From Faecalibacter macacae (lineage in GTDB: Bacteria > Bacteroidota > Bacteroidia > Flavobacteriales > Weeksellaceae): a stretch of DNA of 64,000 bases. The stretch covers positions 1,249 to 65,248 of the forward strand of contig NZ_RDOJ01000002.1 in the NCBI RefSeq assembly GCF_003687725.1. Direction: 5' to 3'. Below are positions 8,912 to 16,716 of this stretch, in pieces. The position numbers and the translations under genes are program-made. The stretch's first letter is position 1, and each line of letters starts with the position of its first letter. The notes beneath the pieces are model-generated. The model searched no databases. It was not told the origin of the DNA and saw nothing but the letters and a program-made list of their open reading frames with translations.

Positions 8912-9724
8912 TTAAACAGTTTTATTATTTCTATAGTTTTTAAAGATTTTTTTGGCGTATTTAAATAATAACACAACTACACCTATCGCAAGAATAGTTG
9001 GTAAAAGTTGAACTATAAAAATTAAAATCTTCTTGAATGCATAAACTCCATCTTTCAATGCACTTTTTAACTCTAATGCTAAATTTAGCTCTTGATAAAT
9101 ATCTAAATCGGTTCGTTCAGCTTCGTAAGTAATAATTGAAGGCGCTTGAGTCAATTCATAAGAAATCGATGCATATTTTATATTATCAGCGAGTATTGCT
9201 TTTGTCACTTTTTCTTGTACTTTTTCACTTGCTTTCAATTTATCATTTTCAGATAACTGTAAATCATTCTCATTTTTTTGAAAAGTCAACTCTTCATTTT
9301 CTATTTCGATTGAATTAATAATTAATCCTTTATCTAATGAGAATTTTAAATGTGATCTTAAATTATTTACAGGAACTTTTAAAACCACAGTATTGTGTTT
9401 TTCTATTTTGTCCATCATTTTTAAAGTTTGATCAGAAACTTTCACATTTTCTGAATCTAAAACTTGTGTATAAAATTGATTACTTAATATAAAACCTTTG
9501 TTTATAACCGCATTATCTTCTATTTCTGATCCAATCTTAAAAGCATCTGAAACTTGCATTTTTACAGCTGCATTACTTTTAAAAACTTTTCCTTCAACTT
9601 CCGGATTAATACTGTTTGATTCTGAATAATCTGCAACATCTTCAGTCACCACTTCAACTCTTTCTGCTTGTTTACAACCTATAAGATAAAATGCAATAAC
9701 AGTGCTTAGAATAATTTTTTTCAT
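8912..9724 (-). CDS. DUF4349 lipoprotein
   Basis: This is a 270-residue envelope protein. It has a lipoprotein signal with the lipobox-like segment YLIGCKQ (Cys17 lipidated). A periplasmic domain of the DUF4349 type follows, with a conserved strand-helix part (KIEKHNTVVLKVPVNN) and a long helical hairpin region. One transmembrane helix lies near 237-257, before a basic tail. Function in the family is unknown. It is transcribed alone and divergent from the M23 peptidase gene. Confidence 0.7.
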   Translation of the reverse strand: MKKIILSTVIAFYLIGCKQAERVEVVTEDVADYSESNSINPEVEGKVFKSNAAVKMQVSDAFKIGSEIEDNAVINKGFILSNQFYTQVLDSENVKVSDQTLKMMDKIEKHNTVVLKVPVNNLRSHLKFSLDKGLIINSIEIENEELTFQKNENDLQLSENDKLKASEKVQEKVTKAILADNIKYASISYELTQAPSIITYEAERTDLDIYQELNLALELKSALKDGVYAFKKILIFIVQLLPTILAIGVVVLLFKYAKKIFKNYRNNKTV

Positions 9725-9822
9725 AGAATTTATTTTTTTATTGAAATAAAATTAGGCTCATTTAATTTTAGATTATTGTAAACTTCTTAACTAATTATAA
9801 TTTAATATTTTACAAATAAAAC

Positions 9823-9839
9823 TAACTGATAATCAGTTA
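9823..9839. promoter_or_regulatory. Perfect 8+1+8 inverted repeat, candidate operator
   Basis: TAACTGAT-A-ATCAGTTA lies in the 231-base divergent region between the DUF4349 gene and the M23 peptidase gene. A short near-zero-loop palindrome here is better explained as a dimeric regulator site than as a terminator. The regulator is unknown. Confidence 0.3.
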
Positions 9840-9955
9840 AATAAGCATGTATTACAAAAAGTTATACTGAATTAATTTTCAGATATTCAAAACTTTTAGT
9901 GAAGTTTGTAAAAGATTTACACTATTTTTAAAATATACAATCCAATAGAGAGATA

Positions 9956-11647
9956 ATGAAAGTGATTAAGCCTATATATTTTAGTTTATTTTTAGCCTCG
10001 ATGGCTTTTGGTCAACGAGCAGAACAACCAAAATCAGACACATACCCAAAGAATGATTTCATCAATCCAATGGAAATCAAAAATTTATTAGCGGGTAATT
10101 TTGGTGAATTAAGATCAAATCATTTTCATAGTGGATTAGACATTAAAACTCAACAACGCGAAGGATTAAAAATTTTCGCAATTGGAGATGGCTACATTTC
10201 AAGAATTAATATTTCACCTACTGGCTATGGAAACGCTATTTATATAGACCATCCTAACGGATATACTTCTGTTTATGCGCATTTACAACAATTTGACGGA
10301 CCAATCAAAGAATATATTCGAAAGAAACAGTATGAGCAACAATCATTTAAAGTTGAAATTTATCCAGAACCAAACGAATTAAAAGTTACAAAAGGACAAT
10401 TAATCGCTTTGTCTGGAAATTCTGGTGGATCGGCTGGTCCTCATCTACACTTTGAAATTCGTCATACAAAAACAGAAGAACCTATTAATCCTTTCTATTT
10501 TGGATATGATATACCAGACACTAGCAAACCTAGTATTTTAGGCACTTATGTATATCCAATCCAAGGAAAAGCAAATGGATCATCTAATCGAATTACTGTT
10601 GCAAATGGTGCGACTATAAATGCATCTGGTCAAATTGGGTTTGGATTAAAGGCATATGATAAGCATAATGGAGCTGACAATAACAATGGAGTTCATCAAA
10701 TTGATGTCTTTGTAAACGACGAACCTATTTATACGTTTACAGCAAATCGTTTTTCTTTTGATGAAACTCGTGCGATTAATTCAGTTTGTGATTATTCAGA
10801 TTTAATGCGAAATAACAGTTGGGTATACCAGGCTTTTGTTAAAGACGGAAATCCGATGCGTGTTTTTTCTAACTTAAAAAATAACGGAATTCTTACTATT
10901 GAAGAAGGTAAAACTTATAATGTCAAGATTGTAACATCAGATTATGCTAAAAATTCATCTTCTGTTTCATTTACAATTAATGGTCAAGCACATACCGAAA
11001 CAGCTGCTAAATCATTTATTAATCCAATGTATTGGAACAAAGAAAATACGTTTAAAGCTGAAGGAATAGAAATCTTTTTCCCGAAAGGAATCTTCTACGA
11101 AGATTTTGATTTAGCATATAAAAAGGAAGGTGTAAAACATAAAGTTGGCGATTGGAATTTTCCTGTTCATCAATATTACACACTTTCATTAGATCCAACC
11201 GCAGATATTCCGACTGCACATTTAGAAAAAGCAGTTATCGTAAGACAATATCAAAAAAGAGGCTCTTGGAAAAAATCTTATGAAACAACAGAATTAAAAA
11301 ATGGAAAATTAATCGCAAAAGTGCGTGATTTTGGTTTATTCTCGATTGAAATCGATTATACTAAACCAACAATAACTCCGTTAAATATCAAAGAAAATAG
11401 TCAATTCTCTAACATAAAAGGTAAAATCAATTTTACAATTAGTGATGGGCAATCTGGTATTAAAGAATACAATGCTTATATTAATGGTAAATGGGTTTTA
11501 GCAGAATATGACAAAAAAATAAATAGATTATCGATTGATTTAAATGCAGAAGGTATAGCAATCGGTGATCACCAACTAGAACTAAACGTAAAAGATGAAA
11601 AAAACAACACTTCTACCTACAATGCTACATTCAAAAAAATATCTTAG
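9956..11647 (+). CDS. M23-family metallopeptidase
   Basis: This is a 563-residue exported protein with a signal peptide ending near Gln20. A LytM/M23 zinc peptidase domain at about 40-180 shows both metal motifs: H58-x-x-x-D62 (HFHSGLD) and H163-x-H165 (GPHLHFEIRH). The rest, about 190-563, is beta-rich and lacks an obvious catalytic motif. M23 enzymes cut peptide cross-links in peptidoglycan, so a cell-wall role is likely. The 3' end overlaps the start of the next gene by 26 bases, implying translational coupling with a TonB-dependent receptor. Confidence 0.85.
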   Translation: MKVIKPIYFSLFLASMAFGQRAEQPKSDTYPKNDFINPMEIKNLLAGNFGELRSNHFHSGLDIKTQQREGLKIFAIGDGYISRINISPTGYGNAIYIDHPNGYTSVYAHLQQFDGPIKEYIRKKQYEQQSFKVEIYPEPNELKVTKGQLIALSGNSGGSAGPHLHFEIRHTKTEEPINPFYFGYDIPDTSKPSILGTYVYPIQGKANGSSNRITVANGATINASGQIGFGLKAYDKHNGADNNNGVHQIDVFVNDEPIYTFTANRFSFDETRAINSVCDYSDLMRNNSWVYQAFVKDGNPMRVFSNLKNNGILTIEEGKTYNVKIVTSDYAKNSSSVSFTINGQAHTETAAKSFINPMYWNKENTFKAEGIEIFFPKGIFYEDFDLAYKKEGVKHKVGDWNFPVHQYYTLSLDPTADIPTAHLEKAVIVRQYQKRGSWKKSYETTELKNGKLIAKVRDFGLFSIEIDYTKPTITPLNIKENSQFSNIKGKINFTISDGQSGIKEYNAYINGKWVLAEYDKKINRLSIDLNAEGIAIGDHQLELNVKDEKNNTSTYNATFKKIS

Positions 11648-14036
11648 CACTTTAGGATTTACCTTATTAGGAGGAGTTTTATTTGCACAAACAGCTCAAG
11701 TCACTGGTAAAGTTGTAGACGAAAATCAACAACCATTAGCTAATACAGAAGTTGTTTGGCAAGACCAATCTATTTTTACTGATGCAGAAGGAAATTTTAA
11801 AATTCAGATTCCATCAAACGAATCTGTAACAGTCACATTTCATCACGAAGGTAGATTAGAATATGCTGAAACATTCAATTTAAAAGATAATAATCGTAAA
11901 CAGTTATTTGTTCTTTTAGCTCCAGATACTCGTAATTCAATTGATTTAAAAGCCGCTGAAATTACATTTCAATCCAATAAAAATAAACCTTTTCAGAGTA
12001 CAACATTAAGTGCTGCTCAGATGCAACAAGGTCCAAGTTTAACGGGTGGAGTAACCGATTTATTAAAAACCTTACCTTTCGTTAATTCGAATACAGAATT
12101 AAGTTCGCAATACATGGTTCGTGGAGGTAACTACGACGAAAACCTAATTTATGTCAACGGAATAGAAATTTATAAACCGCAATTGATTCGTAATGGTGAA
12201 CAAGAAGGTTTAGGATTCGTAAATCCGTACATGACACAATTCGTTAATTTTTCTGCTGGTGGTTGGGAAGCTAAATATGGAGACAAAATGTCTTCTGTTT
12301 TAGATATCTACTACAAGCGTCCAAAGAAATTCGAAGGACAATTAGAAGCCAGTTTAATGGGCGGAAGTTTAACACTAGGAACTGGATCTAAAAATCAAAA
12401 ATTCAGTGCGATTGTTGGAGCGCGTTACCAAAACAGAAATTTAATTTTAAATACGTTAGATGGTGATACAAACTTCAATCCGGAATACTATGATGTTCAA
12501 GCGAATTTGAATTATCAATTGAATGAAAAATGGAACGTAAATTTCTTAGGAACTGTTTCTCGTTCTCGTTTTGAGATGATTCCAAATAATCGTGATACCT
12601 ATTTCGGAACATTAACTAATCCTTTGTTATTAACAGTTCATTATAATGGTAAAGAAGACGATCGTTTCGGAACAGAAACAGGAAGTTTAACTTTTAATTA
12701 TAAACCAAATGAAAAATTAGATTTAGGAATTGATGCTTTTGCCTATCATTCAAAAGAGCGCGAGTATTTTGATATCCAAGGTGCTTATTTAATTTCGGAA
12801 GTTGATCAAGAAGGAAATACCATGCAAACGTATGATGTGGGTGCCCAAATCGATCACGCACGTAATAATTTTGATGCTTTAGTTGCAGGAGTTCAACACC
12901 GAGGAAAATATAAAATCAATACAAATAATGATATCGAATGGGGTTTTAAATTCCAACAAGAAGATATTCGTGATTTATTAAACGAATGGCAAGTCATTGA
13001 CTCACTAGGTTATTCTGTTTCTAATCCAAATTTGGGTGACGGAATGCAATTGAATTATTATGTAAATGCACGTAATAATGTGAAATCGAACCGAGTTTCT
13101 GGATATGCGCAATATTCTACAAAATTCATGTGGAATGATGCCAAAGTAATGGTTAATGTTGGTTTACGTTCGTCTTATTGGGATTACAACGAAGAAACAA
13201 CGTTCTCTCCACGTGGACAAGTTGCCATTAAACCAGATTGGGAAAAAGATATGTTGTTCCGATTTGCGGCTGGAGTTTATTATCAACCGCCATTCTATCG
13301 TGAAATGCGTCGTTTAGATGGAACTTTAAATCAAGATATTAAATCACAACAATCAATACATTTTATTTTAGGTCATGATTACGAATTTACATGGATGAAT
13401 CGCCCATTTAAATTAACGACTGAGGCATATTATAAAATGTTAAACGATTTAAATCCATATTTTGTAGACAACGTTCGTGTGCGTTATCAAGCGCATAACA
13501 ATTCAGAAGGTTATGCTTATGGAGTTGATATGCGATTATTCGGGCAATTTGTTCCAGGTGTAGATTCTTGGTTCTCGGCATCCTATGCAAGAGCTTATCA
13601 AAATATTGATAATCGTGGTGATATTCCTTTACCAACAGATCCTAGATTTAAGGTTTCTGCATTTTTCCAAGATTACATGGATTTCTTACCATCGTTTAAA
13701 GTGAATGTGAATTTAATCTATGCTTCTGGTTTACCAAATGGAGCTCCACAATTTACAGATCCTTACAGCTACACTTCGTATTTACAAGATTATAAACGTG
13801 TGGATATCGGGTTTGTGAAAGAATTTGTGAATCAAAAAGATTTAAAACCTTCAGCTGGTTCTTTCTTTAGCAAGTTTAAAGAAGTTTCTGTTGGATTAGA
13901 TATCTTCAATATTTTTGATATCCGAAACGAAATCAGTAACACGTGGATTACAGATGTAAATACTTCTAACGTTTACGCAGTTCCAAATCGATTAACTGGA
14001 CGTTTCCTAAATGCAAAAGTCAATTTTAAATTTTAA
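11622..14036 (+). CDS. TonB-dependent receptor with CarboxypepD_reg-like domain
   Basis: This is an outer-membrane barrel receptor of 804 residues from the chosen start. The frame is open from an ATG at 11595, but the ATG at 11622 (MLHSKKYLSTLG) gives a normal signal peptide ending at FAQ, so I prefer it. An N-terminal carboxypeptidase-regulatory-like domain (QVTGKVVDENQQPLANTEV) is followed by a plug domain (YMVRGGNYDENLIYVNGIEIY) and many barrel strands ending in the C-terminal aromatic FKF. No SusD partner follows. Substrate unknown. It overlaps the M23 peptidase gene by 26 bases and ends at a terminator. Confidence 0.87.
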   Translation: MLHSKKYLSTLGFTLLGGVLFAQTAQVTGKVVDENQQPLANTEVVWQDQSIFTDAEGNFKIQIPSNESVTVTFHHEGRLEYAETFNLKDNNRKQLFVLLAPDTRNSIDLKAAEITFQSNKNKPFQSTTLSAAQMQQGPSLTGGVTDLLKTLPFVNSNTELSSQYMVRGGNYDENLIYVNGIEIYKPQLIRNGEQEGLGFVNPYMTQFVNFSAGGWEAKYGDKMSSVLDIYYKRPKKFEGQLEASLMGGSLTLGTGSKNQKFSAIVGARYQNRNLILNTLDGDTNFNPEYYDVQANLNYQLNEKWNVNFLGTVSRSRFEMIPNNRDTYFGTLTNPLLLTVHYNGKEDDRFGTETGSLTFNYKPNEKLDLGIDAFAYHSKEREYFDIQGAYLISEVDQEGNTMQTYDVGAQIDHARNNFDALVAGVQHRGKYKINTNNDIEWGFKFQQEDIRDLLNEWQVIDSLGYSVSNPNLGDGMQLNYYVNARNNVKSNRVSGYAQYSTKFMWNDAKVMVNVGLRSSYWDYNEETTFSPRGQVAIKPDWEKDMLFRFAAGVYYQPPFYREMRRLDGTLNQDIKSQQSIHFILGHDYEFTWMNRPFKLTTEAYYKMLNDLNPYFVDNVRVRYQAHNNSEGYAYGVDMRLFGQFVPGVDSWFSASYARAYQNIDNRGDIPLPTDPRFKVSAFFQDYMDFLPSFKVNVNLIYASGLPNGAPQFTDPYSYTSYLQDYKRVDIGFVKEFVNQKDLKPSAGSFFSKFKEVSVGLDIFNIFDIRNEISNTWITDVNTSNVYAVPNRLTGRFLNAKVNFKF

Positions 14037-14040
14037 TATA

Positions 14041-14070
14041 AAAAAGACATCTTTTTAAGGTGTCTTTTTT
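14041..14070 (+). terminator. Terminator of the M23/receptor operon
   Basis: The stem AAAAAGACATC / GGTGTCTTTTT (one G-T wobble) starts four bases past the receptor stop codon and ends in a T run. Confidence 0.75.
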
Positions 14071-14111
14071 TGTGAAAAAAAATTTTCTTAAATTCAATTA
14101 AACCATTTACT

Positions 14112-14699
14112 ATGAAAAAAATATCTATTCTTTACTTTACAATCCTAATTCTTGTCTCATGTCAATCAAGACAAAATATGTTCGGAAAAAATAAAATGAA
14201 TAGTTTAATTGATACTTTTATTGAACTAGGAGAATCTGAAAAAAAAATTAATCCTGACGAATATTATCTTCATTTAATTCTCGCTACCCTTACAGAAGAA
14301 CAAAAAAAAGCTTTTAATGCAGATTTTGGAGTTGGTCTCGAATTCATTAGATATACTTCTTCATGTCATGCTAATGAAAAATCTCCTCAATACTTATATA
14401 AAGGATATACAATCAATGTAATTGATTCTGTAAAAATGGATTTCAATAAATATTCATTTCTACAAAAAGTTGATCAAAAAAAATTAAATATTTCCATTTT
14501 CCCATGTGAACATCTCATTTATGACCCTCTATTTTACGGTGTATATTTTAATGAAAAAGGAATAATCCAAACTATTGAACCTTGGGCTAAAAAAAGAAAA
14601 CTAAGAAATTTATTATTAAAAAATAATTTCAAGATTAATCTAGATTCTGAATATGTTTATTCAAATGATTCTATTGGAAAGGAAATAATATATGAATAG
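14112..14699 (+). CDS. Putative lipoprotein, unknown function
   Basis: I do not recognise this 195-residue protein. It has a lipoprotein signal with lipobox LVSC (Cys17) and a polar, lysine-rich mature part with a helical stretch EEQKKAFNADFGVGLEF. Three further cysteines follow (SSCHANE, FPCEHL). There is no helix-turn-helix or known catalytic motif. It lies between a terminator and grpE, with its own short upstream region, so it is probably a single-gene unit. Being a real gene is supported by the signal peptide and the lack of a competing frame. Confidence 0.6.
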   Translation: MKKISILYFTILILVSCQSRQNMFGKNKMNSLIDTFIELGESEKKINPDEYYLHLILATLTEEQKKAFNADFGVGLEFIRYTSSCHANEKSPQYLYKGYTINVIDSVKMDFNKYSFLQKVDQKKLNISIFPCEHLIYDPLFYGVYFNEKGIIQTIEPWAKKRKLRNLLLKNNFKINLDSEYVYSNDSIGKEIIYE

Positions 14700-14818
14700 T
14701 TATCAATATAATATTTCTTCAAATTGTAAATTGAATCCAATAAATCATCATACATTTACACGCACTTCTCCGACAAGAAGCGCTTATTTTATTACTAATT
14801 CTGTCAAAAAGTCACACT

Positions 14819-15421
14819 ATGCGCATTGGCAAACTATTTGATTCCTTAAGAGGAAAAAATAAGCATACTATGTCTGAACAAAATATAAACGAAGAAATTC
14901 AAGATCAAAATATCAACCCAGAAGTACAAAACGAGGAAACTACTGCAACTGAAGAAGTTGTTGAACAAAAATCTGAAGTTGAAGTATTAAAGGAAGAATT
15001 ACAAAAAGAAAAGGAACAATATCTACGTTTATTCGCTGAGTTTGATAACTTTAAAAAACGTACATCTCGCGAGCGTATAGACATTTTCAAAACTGCAAAC
15101 AAAGAAGTAATCACAGCTTTATTACCAGTAATTGATGATTTTGAGCGTGCTATGCCACAGATCACTAAATCTGAAGATACTGCTTTAGTAACTGGAGTTG
15201 AATTAATTCAAAATAAATTAGTTGAAACTTTACGTGGAAAAGGATTAATCGCGATGGAAGTTAAAGCTGGTGATGATTTTAACACTGATTTACACGAAGC
15301 TATTACACAAATTCCTGCTCCTTCTGAAGACTTAAAAGGAAAAGTTGTTGATTGTGTAGAAACTGGTTACATGTTACAAGATGTTGTAATCCGTTACGCA
15401 AAGGTAGTAGTTGGAATGTAA
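14819..15421 (+). CDS. grpE: GrpE nucleotide exchange factor
   Basis: This is a 200-residue cochaperone that releases ADP from DnaK. An acidic disordered N-terminus is followed by a long dimerising helix (about 50-100, LKEELQKEKEQYLRLFAEFD) and the beta domain with VIDDFERAM and the C-terminal GYMLQDVVIRYAKVVVG signature. An internal ATG at 14870 (MSEQNINEE) is an alternative start; the upstream ATG at 14819 adds 17 basic residues and is less certain. It is 17 bases before dnaJ, in an operon with it. A hairpin (CTTCT-ccgaca-AGAAG) lies in the leader near 14765-14780; no CIRCE element is seen. Confidence 0.92.
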   Translation: MRIGKLFDSLRGKNKHTMSEQNINEEIQDQNINPEVQNEETTATEEVVEQKSEVEVLKEELQKEKEQYLRLFAEFDNFKKRTSRERIDIFKTANKEVITALLPVIDDFERAMPQITKSEDTALVTGVELIQNKLVETLRGKGLIAMEVKAGDDFNTDLHEAITQIPAPSEDLKGKVVDCVETGYMLQDVVIRYAKVVVGM

Positions 15422-15438
15422 TTAATTGAATTTTAATC

Positions 15439-16563
15439 ATGTCTAATAAAAGAGATTTTTACGAAATATTAGGTGTTTCTAAATCTGCAAATGCTGCAGA
15501 AATTAAGAAAGCCTACAGAAAACTTGCCATTAAATTTCACCCTGACAAAAATCCGGATGACAAAGAGGCAGAAGAAAAATTTAAAGAAGCTGCAGAAGCT
15601 TACGAAGTTTTAAGCGACGACAACAAACGTGCTCGTTATGACCAATTTGGTCATGCAGGTATGGGCGGGGCTGCTGGCGGAGGCGGTGGTTTCGGCGGAG
15701 GCGGAATGAACATGGAAGATATTTTCTCTCAATTTGGAGATATTTTCGGTGGTGGTTTCGGCGGATTTGGCGGTGGTCAATCTCGTGGTCCTCGTCGTAT
15801 CAAAGGATCTGATTTACGTATTCGCGTAAAATTGAACTTAGAAGAAATGGTTAACGGAGTTGAGAAAAAAATCAAAGTTAAACGTTTCAAACAAGCTGAA
15901 GGAGCAACTGCAAAAACTTGTCCTACTTGTCAAGGTTCAGGACAGCAAGTTCGTGTAACAAACACGATGTTTGGTCAAATGCAAACTGCTGCAACTTGTG
16001 GTACTTGTCAAGGAATCGGAAAAGTTGCGGATCATATTCCACCAGGAGCTAACAACCAAGGTTTAATCAAAACGGAAGAAACTGTAGAAATCAAAATTCC
16101 TGCTGGAGCAAGAGAAGGTATTCAATTACAAGTTCGTGGAAAAGGAAACGATGCACCATTTGACGGAATCCCTGGAGATTTATTAGTTGTAATTGAAGAG
16201 GAAGAACACGATACTTTAAAACGTGACGGTAACAATCTTCACTACGATTTATACATTTCTATTCCAGATGCTGTTTTAGGTAGCTCGCAAGAAGTTCCAA
16301 CAGTTAACGGAAAAGTTAAGATTAAAATTGACAAAGGAACTCAATCTGGAAAGGTTTTACGTTTAAAAGGTCAGGGTTTAGCTGATTTAAACGGATACGG
16401 AAAGGGTGATTTATTTGTTCATGTTAACATCTGGACTCCAACCAGTTTAACAAAAGACCAAGAAGCTTTCTTCGAGAAAATGAGAGACGATTCTCACTTC
16501 TCTCCTGAACCATCTAAAAATGAAAAATCATTTTTTGATCGTGTAAGAGATATGTTTCAATAA
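15439..16563 (+). CDS. dnaJ: DnaJ cochaperone with a reduced zinc-finger domain
   Basis: This is a 374-residue Hsp40 that stimulates DnaK ATPase. It has a J domain with HPD at 34-36, a Gly/Phe-rich linker (about 72-113) and C-terminal substrate-binding and dimerisation domains. Type I DnaJ proteins carry four CxxCxGxG repeats binding two zinc ions. Only two are present here (C161/C164 and C187/C190). By position these are repeats 2 and 3, which form zinc centre II. Where repeats 1 and 4 should be, the protein reads [15 protein letters not shown] and [14 protein letters not shown], without cysteines. The frame is intact, so this is a real property, probably shared by related genera. Confidence 0.93.
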   Translation: MSNKRDFYEILGVSKSANAAEIKKAYRKLAIKFHPDKNPDDKEAEEKFKEAAEAYEVLSDDNKRARYDQFGHAGMGGAAGGGGGFGGGGMNMEDIFSQFGDIFGGGFGGFGGGQSRGPRRIKGSDLRIRVKLNLEEMVNGVEKKIKVKRFKQAEGATAKTCPTCQGSGQQVRVTNTMFGQMQTAATCGTCQGIGKVADHIPPGANNQGLIKTEETVEIKIPAGAREGIQLQVRGKGNDAPFDGIPGDLLVVIEEEEHDTLKRDGNNLHYDLYISIPDAVLGSSQEVPTVNGKVKIKIDKGTQSGKVLRLKGQGLADLNGYGKGDLFVHVNIWTPTSLTKDQEAFFEKMRDDSHFSPEPSKNEKSFFDRVRDMFQ

Positions 16564-16592
16564 GAAATAAAATAGTACTAAACTATTATATA

Positions 16593-16625
16593 GCGCATTC
16601 TAAAATTAGAATGCGCTTTTTTTTT
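16593..16625 (+). terminator. Terminator of grpE-dnaJ
   Basis: GCGCATTCTAA / TTAGAATGCGC forms an 11-bp perfect stem followed by nine or more T residues. Confidence 0.9.
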
Positions 16626-16716
16626 CAATTGTTTCAAAAAAGTAAGGATTGTTTTAAATAAAAATTCTATTTTTAAACTACACTAATTCAAGAATTAATA
16701 TTCTAAAAACAACACA

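Noticed and set aside
14760-14785. CIRCE heat-shock operator before grpE
   Set aside because: The hairpin CTTCT-ccgaca-AGAAG does not match TTAGCACTC-N9-GAGTGCTAA.
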